Below are positions 1-10,999 of a DNA stretch of 64,000 bases, one piece after another. The position numbers and the translations under genes were made by a program. This stretch comes from Hydractinia symbiolongicarpus (lineage: Eukaryota; Cnidaria; Hydrozoa; Anthoathecata; Hydractiniidae): positions 3,040,001-3,104,000 of the forward strand of contig NC_079878.1 in NCBI RefSeq assembly GCF_029227915.1, read 5' to 3'. The notes under the pieces are model-generated. The model was not told the origin of the DNA, searched no databases, and saw only the letters and a list, made by a program, of their open reading frames with translations. How positions within the stretch are numbered: the stretch's first letter is position 1; the number at the start of each line of letters is the position of its first letter.

Positions 1-2050
1 TACAAGTCTCATGCGTTTTAGTGGTGAAAAAATGATTTAAAAAATCGTTCGGGAAATGAGTTTACTCCCTGGGTACTTTCTTTGTATACTTTTGACTATA
101 CGGGCCGAGTCCGGGATTTACGGGAAGTCGCAGGTTTTCGTTTGAGGGTGATTAAACTTCTTTTATTCAGCGCCTCATCAAAAATGAAAACATTTTTAAA
201 AACTACAAGTCTCATGGGCTTTAGTGGTGAAATAATAATTTAAAAAATCGTTTGGAAAATGAGTTTACTCCCTGGGTACTTTCCTTGTATACTTTTGACT
301 ATACGGGCCGAGTCCGGGATTTACGGGAAAGCGCAGGTTTTCGTTTGCCGGCGATTAAACTTCTTTTATTCAGCGTCTCATCAAAAATGAGAACATTTTT
401 GAAAACTACAAGTCTCATGCGTTTTAGTGGTGAAAAAATAATTTAAAAAATCGTTCGGGAAATGAGTTTACTCCCTGGGTACTTTCTTTATATACTTTTG
501 ACTATACTGGCCAAGCCCGGGATTTACGGGAAATCGCGGGTTTTCGTTTGCCGACGATTAAACTTCTTTTATTCAGCGTCTCATCAAAAATGAAAACATT
601 TTTGAAAACTACAAGTCTTATGCGTTTTAGTGGTGAAAAAATAATTTAAAAAATCGTTCTGGAAAATGAGTTTACTCCCTGGGTACTTTCTTTGTATACT
701 TTTGACTATACGGGCCGAGTCCGGGGTTTACGGGAAATGGCGGGTTTTCGTTTGCCGGCGATTAAACTTCTTTTATTCAGCGTCTCATCAAAAATGAGAA
801 CATTTTTGAAAACTACAAGTCACATGCGTTTTAGTGGTGAAAAAATAATTTAAAAAATCGTTCGGGAAATAAGTTTACTCCCTGGGTACTTTCTTTATAT
901 ACTTTTGACTATACTGGCCAAGCCCGGGATTTACGGGAAATCGCGGGTTTTCGTTTGCCGACGATTAAACTTCTTTTATTCAGCGTCTCATCAAAAATGA
1001 AAACATTTTTGAAAACTACAAGTCTTATGCGTTTTAGTGGTGAAAAAATAATTTAAAAAATCGTTCTGGAAATGAGTTTACTCACAGGGTACTTTATTTG
1101 TATACATTCGACTATACGGGCCAAGCCCGGGATTTACGGGAAATCGCAGGTTTTCGTTTGCCGGCGATTAAACTTCTTTTAATCAGCGTCTCATCAAAAA
1201 TGATAACATTTTTAAAAACTACAAGTCTCATGGGCTTTAGTGGTGAAATAATAATTTAAAAAATCGTTCGGGAAATGAGTTTACTCCCTGGGTACTTTCT
1301 CTGTATACTTTTGACTATGCGGGCCGAGTCCGGGGTTTACGGGAAATGGCGGGTTTTCGTTTGCCGGCGATTAAACTTCTTTTATTCAGCGTCTCATCAA
1401 AAATGAAAACATTTTTGAAAACTACAAGTCTCAAGCGTTTTAGTGGTGAAAAGATAATTTAAAAAATCGTTTTGGAAATGAGTTTACTCACAGGGTACTT
1501 TCTTTGTATACATTCGACTATACGGGCCAAGCCCGGGATTTACGGGAAATCGCGGGTTTTCGTTTGCCGGCGATTAAACCACTTTCATTAAGCGTCTCAT
1601 CAAAAATGAAAACATTTCTGAAAACTACAAGTCTCACGCGTTTTAGTGGTGAAAAAATATTTTAAAAAGTCGTTCGGGAAATGAGTTTACTCACTGGGTA
1701 CTTTCTTTGTATACTTTTGACTATACGGGCCGAGTCCGGGATTTACGGGAAATCGCGGGTTTTCGTTTGCTGGCGATTAAACTTCTTTCATTCAGCGTCT
1801 CATCAAAAATGAAAACATTTTTAAAAACTACAAGTCTCATGGGCTTTAGTGGTGAAATAATAATTTAAAAAATCGTTTGGGAAATGAGTTTACTCCCTGG
1901 GTACTTTCCTTTTAAACTTTTGACTATACGGGCCGAGTCCGGGATTTACGGGAAATCGCAGGTTTTCGTTTGCCGGCGATTAAACTTCTTTTATTCAGCG
2001 TCTCATCAAAAATGAGAACAATTTTGAAAACTACAAGTCTCATGCGTCTT
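1..2050 (+). repeat. Diverged monomers, left edge
   Basis: About ten full-length monomers without an obvious local tandem HOR. The CATGGGCTTTAGTGG variant appears near 213, 1230 and 1837. The stretch following the copy near 213 (T-type monomer with a GCAGG variant, then a TATATAC/ACTGGCC monomer) resembles the stretch following 1837, an 8-monomer spacing. No gene or unique sequence is visible. Confidence 0.8.
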
Positions 2051-2860
2051 AGTGGTGAAAAAATAATTTAAAAAATCGTTCGGGAAATGAGTTTACTCCC
2101 TGGGTACTTTCTTTATATAGTTTTGACTATACTGGCCAAGCCCGGGATTTCCGGGAAATCGCGGGTTTTCGTTTGCCGGCGATTAAACTTCTTTTATTCA
2201 GCGTCTCATCAAAAATGAAAACATTTTTGAAAACTACAAGTCTTATGCGTTTTAGTGGTGAAAAAATAATTTAAAAAATCCTTCTGGAAATGAGTTTACT
2301 CACAAGGTACTTTCTTTGTATACATTCGACTATACGGCCAAGCCCGGGATTTACGGGAAATCGCGGGTTTTCGTTTGCCGGCGATTAAACCTCTTTCATT
2401 AAGCGTCTCATCAAAAATGAAAACATTTTTGAAAACTACAAGTCTTAAGCTTGTAGTGGTGAAAAAATAATTTAAAAAATCGTTCGGAAAATAAGTTTAC
2501 TCCCTGGATACTTTCTTTGTATACTTTTGACTATACGGGCCGAGTCCGGGGTTTACCGGAAATGGCGGGTTTTCGTTTGCCAGCGATTAAACTTCTTTTA
2601 TTCAGCGTCTCATCAAAAATGAAAACATTTTTGAAAACTATAAGTCTCATGCGTTTTAGTGGTGAAAAAATAATTTAAAAAATCGTTCGGGAAATGAGTT
2701 TACTCCCTGGGTACTTTCTTTGTATACTTTTGACTATGCGGGCCGAGTCCGGGGTTTACGGGAAATGGCGGGTTTTCGTTTGCCGGCGATTAAACTTCTT
2801 TTATTCAGCGTCTGATCAAAAATGAAAACATTTTTGAAAACTACAAGTCTCAATCGTTTT
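2051..2860 (+). repeat. 810-bp HOR unit, copy 1 (4 monomers)
   Basis: Four monomers duplicated directly downstream at an 810-bp offset, two bases below 4 x 203 because one monomer is a 201-bp form. Shared private variants include TATATAGTTTTGAC near 2115, TTTCCGGGAAATC near 2149, CACAAGGTAC near 2291 and TTAAGCTTGTAG near 2446. By eye the two copies differ at about one base (T versus C near 2639/3449), so the duplication is very recent or strongly homogenised. Confidence 0.9.
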
Positions 2861-3663
2861 AGTGGTGAAAAAATAATTTAAAAAATCGTTCGGGAAATGA
2901 GTTTACTCCCTGGGTACTTTCTTTATATAGTTTTGACTATACTGGCCAAGCCCGGGATTTCCGGGAAATCGCGGGTTTTCGTTTGCCGGCGATTAAACTT
3001 CTTTTATTCAGCGTCTCATCAAAAATGAAAACATTTTTGAAAACTACAAGTCTTATGCGTTTTAGTGGTGAAAAAATAATTTAAAAAATCCTTCTGGAAA
3101 TGAGTTTACTCACAAGGTACTTTCTTTGTATACATTCGACTATACGGCCAAGCCCGGGATTTACGGGAAATCGCGGGTTTTCGTTTGCCGGCGATTAAAC
3201 CTCTTTCATTAAGCGTCTCATCAAAAATGAAAACATTTTTGAAAACTACAAGTCTTAAGCTTGTAGTGGTGAAAAAATAATTTAAAAAATCGTTCGGAAA
3301 ATAAGTTTACTCCCTGGATACTTTCTTTGTATACTTTTGACTATACGGGCCGAGTCCGGGGTTTACCGGAAATGGCGGGTTTTCGTTTGCCAGCGATTAA
3401 ACTTCTTTTATTCAGCGTCTCATCAAAAATGAAAACATTTTTGAAAACCATAAGTCTCATGCGTTTTAGTGGTGAAAAAATAATTTAAAAAATCGTTCGG
3501 GAAATGAGTTTACTCCCTGGGTACTTTCTTTGTATACTTTTGACTATGCGGGCCGAGTCCGGGGTTTACGGGAAATGGCGGGTTTTCGTTTGCCGGCGAT
3601 TAAACTTCTTTTATTCAGCGTCTGATCAAAAATGAAAACATTTTTGAAAACTACAAGTCTCAA
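2861..3663 (+). repeat. 810-bp HOR unit, copy 2
   Basis: Direct tandem copy of the preceding unit. Identity breaks at about 3664, where CAAGCG continues into GTGAGAAG instead of the copy-1 continuation. Its last ~210 bp are also the first ~210 bp of the 2433-bp duplication that follows, so the two amplification events overlap and the order of events may be recoverable. Confidence 0.88.
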
Positions 3664-4317
3664 GCGTTTTAGTGGTGAGAAGATAATTTAAAAAATCCTT
3701 TGTGAAATGAGTTTACTCACAGGGTACTTTCTTTGTATACATTCTACAATACGGGTCAAGCCCGGGATTTACGGGAAATCGCGGGTTTTCGTTTGCCGGC
3801 GATTAAACCACTTTCATTAAGCGTCTCATCAAAAATGAAAAAATTTCTGAAAACTACAAGTCTCATGCGTTTTAGTGGTGAAAAAATAATTTAAAAAGTC
3901 GTTCATGAAATGAGTTTACTCACATGGTACTTTCTTTGTATACATTTGACTATACGGGCCGAGTCCAGGATTTACGGGAAATCGCGGGATTTCCTTTGCC
4001 GGCGATTAAACTTCTTTTATTCAGCGTCTCATCAAAAATGAAAACAATTTTGAAAACTACATGTCTCATGCGTTTTAGTGGTGAAAAAATGATTTAAAAA
4101 ATCGTTCGGGAAATGAGTTTACTCCCAGGGTACTTTCTTTGTACACTTTTGACTATACGGGCCAATCCCGGGATTTACGGGAATTCGCGGGTTTTCGTTT
4201 GCCGGCGATTAAACTTCTTTTATTCAGCGTCTCATCAAAAATGAAAACATTTTTTACAACTACAAGTCTCAGGCGCTTTAGTGGTAAAAAAATTATTTAA
4301 AAAACCGTTCGGGAAAT

Positions 4318-4520
4318 GAGTTTACTCCCTGGGTACTTTCTTTGTATACTTTTGACTATACGGGCCGAGTCCGGGGTTTACGGGAAATGGCGGGTTTTCG
4401 TTTGCCGGCGATTAAACTTCTTTTATTCAGCGTCTCATCAAAAATGAAAACATTTTTAAGAACTACAAGTCTCATGCGTTTTAGTGGTGAAAAGATATTT
4501 TAAAAAATCGTTTTGGAAAT
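4318..4520 (+). repeat. Exemplar T-type monomer (203 bp)
   Basis: A full-length monomer chosen to illustrate the T-type flavour. Its diagnostic bases are TTTTGACTATA at monomer positions 33-43, GAGTCCGGGG near 50-59 and AAATGGCGGG near 68-77. It carries GTATAC, GCCGGC and the A/T-tract half common to all monomers, but not the CCCGGG hexamer, which the T-type bases replace with TCCGGG. T-type monomers often alternate with C-type ones, and mosaics with a T-type left part and C-type right part occur, which indicates recombination or conversion inside the monomer. Confidence 0.9.
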
Positions 4521-4926
4521 GAGTTTACTCAGAAGGTACTTTCTTTGTATACGTTCGACTATACGGGCCAAGCCCGGGATTTACGGAAAATCGCGGGTTT
4601 TCGTTTGCCGTCGATTAAACCACTTTCATTCAGCGTCTCATCAAAAATGAGAACATTTTTGAAAACTACAAGTCTCATGCGTTTTAGTGGTGAAAAAATA
4701 ATTTAAAAAATCGTTTGGGAAATGAGTTTACTCCCTGGGTACTTTCTTTATATACTTTTGACTATACTGGCCAAGCCCGGGATTTACGGGAAATCGCGGG
4801 TTTTCGTTTGCCGGCGATTAAACTTCTTTTATTCAGCGTCTCATCAAAAATGAAAACATTTTTGAAAACTAAAAGTCTTATGCGTTTTAGTGGTGAAAAA
4901 ATAATTTAAAAAATCGTTCTGGAAAT

Positions 4927-5127
4927 GAGTTTACTCCCAGGGTACTTTCTTTGTATACATTCGACTATACGGCCAAGCCCGGGATTTACGAGAAATCGCG
5001 GGTTTTCGTTTGCCCGCGATTAAACCTCTTTCATTAAGCGTCTCATCAAAAATGAAAACATTTTTGAAAACTACAAGTCTCAAGCTTGTAGTGGTGAAAA
5101 AATAATTTAAAAAATCCTTCGGAAAAT
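4927..5127 (+). repeat. Exemplar 201-bp monomer with AAGCTT variant
   Basis: Two single-base losses shorten this monomer to 201 bp: one G is missing from the GGG run after ACTATAC (giving TACGGCCAAG), and the segment normally reading CATGCGTTTTAGTGG is CAAGCTTGTAGTGG, which creates a HindIII site. The same combination recurs near 2330-2450, 3140-3260, 7400-7520, 11870-11990, 13905-14015 and 14915-15025; single-loss relatives occur elsewhere. All lie in the left 25 kb, where HOR lengths therefore fall 1-3 bp below multiples of 203. Confidence 0.85.
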
Positions 5128-5884
5128 GAGTTTACTCTTTGGGTACTTTCTTTGTATACTTTTGACTATACGGGCCGAGTCCGGGGTTTACGGGAAATGG
5201 CGGGTTTTCGTTTGCCGGCGATTAAACTTCTTTTATTCAGCGTCTCATCAAAAATGAAAACATTTTTGAAAACTACAAGTCTCATGCGTTTTAGTGGTAA
5301 AAAGATAATATAAAAAATCCTTTTGGAAATGAGTTTACTCACAGGGTACTTTCTTTGTATATATTCGACTATACAGACCAAGCCCGGGATTTACGGGAAA
5401 TGGCGGGTTTTGTTTTGCCGGCGATTAAACCACTTTCATTAAGCGTCTCATCCAAAATGAAAACATTTCTGAAAACTACAAGTCTCATGCGTTTTATTGG
5501 TGAAATAATAATTTAAAAAATCGTTCGGGAAATGAGTTTACTCCCTGAGTACTTTCTTTGTATACTTTTGACTATACAGGCCAACCCGGGATTTACGGGA
5601 AATCGCGGGTTTTTGTTTGCCGGCGATTAAACTTCTTTTATTCAGCGTCTCATCAAAAATGAAAACATTTTTAAAAACTACAAGTCTCATGGGCTTTAGT
5701 GGTGAAATAATAATTTAAAAAATCGTTCGGGAAATGAGTTTACACCCTGGGTACTTTCTTTGTATACTTTTCACTATACGGGCCGAGTCCGGGATTTACG
5801 GGAAGTCGCAGGTTTTCGTTTGCCGGCGATTAAACTTCTTTTATTCAGCGTCTCATCAAAAATGAAAACATTTTTAAAAACTAC

Positions 5885-8334
5885 AAGTCTCATGCGTTTT
5901 AGTGGTGAAAAAATAATTTAAAAAATCGTTCGGGAAATGAGTTTACTCCCTGGGTACTTTCTTTGTATACTTTTGACTATGCGGGCCGAGTCCGGGGTTT
6001 ACGGGAAATGGCGGGTTTTCGTTTGCCGGCGATTAAACTTCTTTTATTCAGCGTCTGATCAAAAATGAAAACATTTTTGAAAACTACAAGTCTCAAGCGT
6101 TTTAGTGGTGAGAAGATAATTTAAAAAATCCTTTGTGAAATGAGTTTACTCACAGGGTACTTTCTTTGTATACATTCTACAATACGGGTCAAGCCCGGGA
6201 TTTACGGGAAATCGCGGGTTTTCGTTTGCCGGCGATTAAACCACTTTCATTAAGCGTCTCATCAAAAATGAAAAAATTTCTGAAAACTACAAGTCTCATG
6301 CGTTTTAGTGGTGAAAAAATAATTTAAAAAGTCGTTCATGAAATGAGTTTACTCACATGGTACTTTCTTTGTATACATTTGACTATACGGGCCGAGTCCA
6401 GGATTTACGGGAAATCGCGGGATTTCCTTTGCCGGCGATTAAACTTCTTTTATTCAGCGTCTCATCAAAAATGAAAACAATTTTGAAAACTACATGTCTC
6501 ATGCGTTTTAGTGGTGAAAAAATGATTTAAAAAATCGTTCGGGAAATGAGTTTACTCCCAGGGTACTTTCTTTGTACACTTTTGACTATACGGGCCAATC
6601 CCGGGATTTACGGGAATTCGCGGGTTTTCGTTTGCCGGCGATTAAACTTCTTTTATTCAGCGTCTCATCAAAAATGAAAACATTTTTTACAACTACAAGT
6701 CTCAGGCGCTTTAGTGGTAAAAAAATTATTTAAAAAACCGTTCGGGAAATGAGTTTACTCCCTGGGTACTTTCTTTGTATACTTTTGACTATACGGGCCG
6801 AGTCCGGGGTTTACGGGAAATGGCGGGTTTTCGTTTGCCGGCGATTAAACTTCTTTTATTCAGCGTCTCATCAAAAATGAAAACATTTTTAAGAACTACA
6901 AGTCTCATGCGTTTTAGTGGTGAAAAGATATTTTAAAAAATCGTTTTGGAAATGAGTTTACTCAGAAGGTACTTTCTTTGTATACGTTCGACTATACGGG
7001 CCAAGCCCGGGATTTACGGAAAATCGCGGGTTTTCGTTTGCCGTCGATTAAACCACTTTCATTCAGCGTCTCATCAAAAATGAGAACATTTTTGAAAACT
7101 ACAAGTCTCATGCGTTTTAGTGGTGAAAAAATAATTTAAAAAATCGTTTGGGAAATGAGTTTACTCCCTGGGTACTTTCTTTATATACTTTTGACTATAC
7201 TGGCCAAGCCCGGGATTTACGGGAAATCGCGGGTTTTCGTTTGCCGGCGATTAAACTTCTTTTATTCAGCGTCTCATCAAAAATGAAAACATTTTTGAAA
7301 ACTAAAAGTCTTATGCGTTTTAGTGGTGAAAAAATAATTTAAAAAATCGTTCTGGAAATGAGTTTACTCCCAGGGTACTTTCTTTGTATACATTCGACTA
7401 TACGGCCAAGCCCGGGATTTACGAGAAATCGCGGGTTTTCGTTTGCCCGCGATTAAACCTCTTTCATTAAGCGTCTCATCAAAAATGAAAACATTTTTGA
7501 AAACTACAAGTCTCAAGCTTGTAGTGGTGAAAAAATAATTTAAAAAATCCTTCGGAAAATGAGTTTACTCTTTGGGTACTTTCTTTGTATACTTTTGACT
7601 ATACGGGCCGAGTCCGGGGTTTACGGGAAATGGCGGGTTTTCGTTTGCCGGCGATTAAACTTCTTTTATTCAGCGTCTCATCAAAAATGAAAACATTTTT
7701 GAAAACTACAAGTCTCATGCGTTTTAGTGGTAAAAAGATAATATAAAAAATCCTTTTGGAAATGAGTTTACTCACAGGGTACTTTCTTTGTATATATTCG
7801 ACTATACAGACCAAGCCCGGGATTTACGGGAAATGGCGGGTTTTGTTTTGCCGGCGATTAAACCACTTTCATTAAGCGTCTCATCCAAAATGAAAACATT
7901 TCTGAAAACTACAAGTCTCATGCGTTTTATTGGTGAAATAATAATTTAAAAAATCGTTCGGGAAATGAGTTTACTCCCTGAGTACTTTCTTTGTATACTT
8001 TTGACTATACAGGCCAACCCGGGATTTACGGGAAATCGCGGGTTTTTGTTTGCCGGCGATTAAACTTCTTTTATTCAGCGTCTCATCAAAAATGAAAACA
8101 TTTTTAAAAACTACAAGTCTCATGGGCTTTAGTGGTGAAATAATAATTTAAAAAATCGTTCGGGAAATGAGTTTACACCCTGGGTACTTTCTTTGTATAC
8201 TTTTCACTATACGGGCCGAGTCCGGGATTTACGGGAAGTCGCAGGTTTTCGTTTGCCGGCGATTAAACTTCTTTTATTCAGCGTCTCATCAAAAATGAAA
8301 ACATTTTTAAAAACTACAAGTCTCATGCGTTTTA
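5885..8334 (+). repeat. 2433-bp HOR unit, copy 2
   Basis: Second tandem copy. It matches copy 1 through the rare variants at about 6174, 6353, 6703, 6962, 7569 and 8012. The match continues about 17 bp past one full unit and ends at 8334/8335, where TTTTAGTGG becomes TTTTATTGG. The array then resumes with sequence resembling about 7925-8130, a further two-monomer duplication at the junction. Confidence 0.92.
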
Positions 8335-10999
8335 TTGGTGAAATAATAATTTAAAAAATCGTTCGGGAAATGAGTTTACTCCCTGAGTACTTTCTTTGTA
8401 TACTTTTGACTATACAGGCCAAGCCCGGGATTTACGGGAAATCGCGGGTTTTTGTTTGCCGGCGATTAAACTTCTTTTATTCAGCGTCTCATCAAAAATG
8501 AAAACATTTTTAAAAACTACAAGTCTCATGGGCTTTAGTGGTGAAATAATAATTTAAAAAATCGTTCGGGAAATGAGTTTACTCCCTAGCTACTTTCTTT
8601 GTATACTTTTGACTATGCGGGCCGAATCCGGGGTTTACGAGTAATGGCGGGTTTTCGTTTGCCGGCGATTAAACTTCTTTTATTCAGCGTCTCATCAAAA
8701 ATGAAAACATTTTTGAAAACTAAAAGTCTCAAGCGTTTTAGTGGTGAAAAGATAATTTAAAAAATCGTTTTGGAAATGAGTTTACTCACAGGGTGCTTTC
8801 TTTGTATACATTCGACTATACTGGCCAAGCCCGGGATTTACGGGAAATCGCGGGTTTTCGTTTGCCGGCGATTAAACTTCTTTTATTCAGCGTCTCATCA
8901 AAAATGAAAACATTTTTGAAAACTACAAGTCTCAAGCGTTTTAGTGGTGAAAAGATAATTTAAAAAATCGTTCTGGAAATGAGTTTACTCACAGGGTACT
9001 TTCTTTGTATACATTCGACTATACGGGCCAAGCACTGTGTTTACGGGAAATCGCGGGTTTTCGTTTGCCGGCGATTAAACCTCTTTCATTAAGCGTCTCA
9101 TCAAAAATGAAAACATTTTTGAAAACTACAAGTCTCAGGCGCTTTAGTGGTAAAAAAATTATTTAAAAAAAAGTTCGGGAAATGAGTTTACTCCCTGGGT
9201 ACTTTCTTTGTATACTTTTGACTATACGGGCCGAGTCCGGGGTTTACGGGAAATGGCGGGTTTTCGTTTGCCGGCGATTAAACTTCTTTTATTCAGCGTC
9301 TCATCAAAAATGAAAACATTTTTAAAAACTACAAGTCTCATGCGTTTTAGTGGTGAAAAGATAATATAAAAAATCGTTTTGGAAATGAGTTTACTCACAG
9401 GGTACTTTCTTTGTATATATTCGACTATACAGACCAAGCCCGGGATTTACGGGAAATCGCGGGTTTTGTTTTGCCGGCGATTAAACCACTTTCATTAAGC
9501 GTCTCATCAAAAATGAAAACATTTCTGAAAACTACAAGTCTCATGCGTTTTATTGGTGAAATAATAATTTAAAAAATCGTTCGGGAAATGAGTTTACTCC
9601 CTGAGTACTTTCTTTGTATACATTTGACTATACAGGCCAAGCCCGGGATTTACGGGAAATCGCGGGTTTTCGTTTGCCGGCGATTAAACTTCTTTTATTC
9701 AGCGTCTCATCAAAAATGAAAACATTTTTAAAAAATACAAGTCTCATGGGCTTTAGTGGTGAAATAATAATTTAAAAAATCGTTCGGGAAATGAGTTTAC
9801 ACCCTGGGTACTTTCTTTGTATACTTTTCACTATACGGGCCGAGTCCGGGATTTACGGGAAGTCGCAGGTTTTCGTTTGCCGGCGATTAAACTTTTCTTA
9901 TTCAGCGTCTCATCAAAAATGAAAACATTTTTAAAAACTACAAGTCTCATGCGTTTTAGTGGTGAAAAAATAATTTAAAAAATCGTTCGGGAAATGAGTT
10001 TACTCCCTGGGTACTTTCTTTGTAAACTTTTGACTATACAGGCCAAGCCCGGGATTTACGGGAAATCGCGGGTTTTCGTTTGCCGGCGATTAAACTTCTT
10101 TTATTCAGCGTCTCATCAAAAATGAAAACATTTTTAAAAACTACAAGTCTCATGGGCTTTAGTGGTGAAATAATAATTTAAAAAATCGTTCGGGAAATGA
10201 GTTTACACCCTGGGTACTTTCTTTGTATACTTTTCACTATACGGGCCGAGTCCGGGATTTACGGGAAGTCGCAGGTTTTCGTTTGCCGGCGATTAAACTT
10301 TTTTTATTCAGCGTCTCATCAAAAATGAAAACATTTTTAAAAACTACAAGTCTCATGCGTTTTAGTGGTGAAAAAATAATTTAAAAAATCGTTCGGGAAA
10401 TGAGTTTACTCCCTGGGTACTTTCTTTGTATACTTTTGACTATGCGGGCCGAATCCGGGGTTTACGAGTAATGGCGGGTTTTCGTTTGCCGGCGATTAAA
10501 CTTCTTTTATTCAGCGTCTCATCAAAAATGAAAACATTTTTAAAAACTAAAAGTCTCAAGCGTTTTAGTGGTGAAAAGATAATTTAAAAAATCGTTTTGG
10601 AAATGAGTTTACTCACAGGGTGCTTTCTTTGTATACATTCGACTATACGGGCCAAGCCCGGGATTTACGGGAAATCGCGGGTTTTCGTTTGCCGGCGATT
10701 AAACTTCTTTTATTCAGCGTCTCATCAAAAATGAAAACATTTTTGAAAACTACAAGTCTCAAGCGTTTTAGTGGTGAAAAGATAATTTAAAAAATCGTTC
10801 TGGAAATGAGTTTACTCACAGGGTACTTTCTTTGTATACATTCGACTATACGGGCCAAGCCCTGTGTTTACGGGAAATCGCGGGTTTTCGTTTGCCGGCG
10901 ATTAAACCTCTTTCATTAAGCGTCTCATCAAAAATGAAAACATTTTTGAAAACTACAAGTCTCAGGCGCTTTAGTGGTAAAAAAATTATTTAAAAAACC
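8335..10999 (+). repeat. Mixed 2- and 9-monomer repeats
   Basis: About thirteen monomers. The monomer marked by GAATCCGGGG and GAGTAATGG occurs at 8621 and 10448, exactly 1827 bp (9 x 203) apart, and each is followed by the same run of monomers ending in a CTGTGTTTACGG variant (9031 and 10861). Inside it a 406-bp dimer marked by TTTACACCC and TTTTCACTATA is tandemly repeated (GAG at 9793 and 10199). No gene is visible. Confidence 0.82.

Larger units (their letters stand above)
3452..5884 (+). repeat. 2433-bp HOR unit, copy 1 (12 monomers)
   Basis: Twelve monomers (12 x 203 minus 3) repeated immediately downstream at an offset of exactly 2433. Shared rare variants are ATTCTACAATACGGGTC (near 3741), TCACATGGTAC (near 3920), CAGGCGCTTTAGTGGTAA (near 4270), TCAGAAGGTAC (near 4529), CTCTTTGGGTAC (near 5136) and GGCCAACCCGGG (near 5579). 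I saw no mismatch between the copies in the stretches compared by eye. The left breakpoint lies at about 3450-3452, where copy 1 reads AAAACCATAAG and copy 2 reads AAAACTACAAG. Confidence 0.92.

Noticed and set aside
4318-4520. TATA-like or TTTAAA promoter elements in the monomer
   Set aside because: AT-rich hexamers are expected in the A/T-tract half; there is no consistent promoter architecture or downstream gene.
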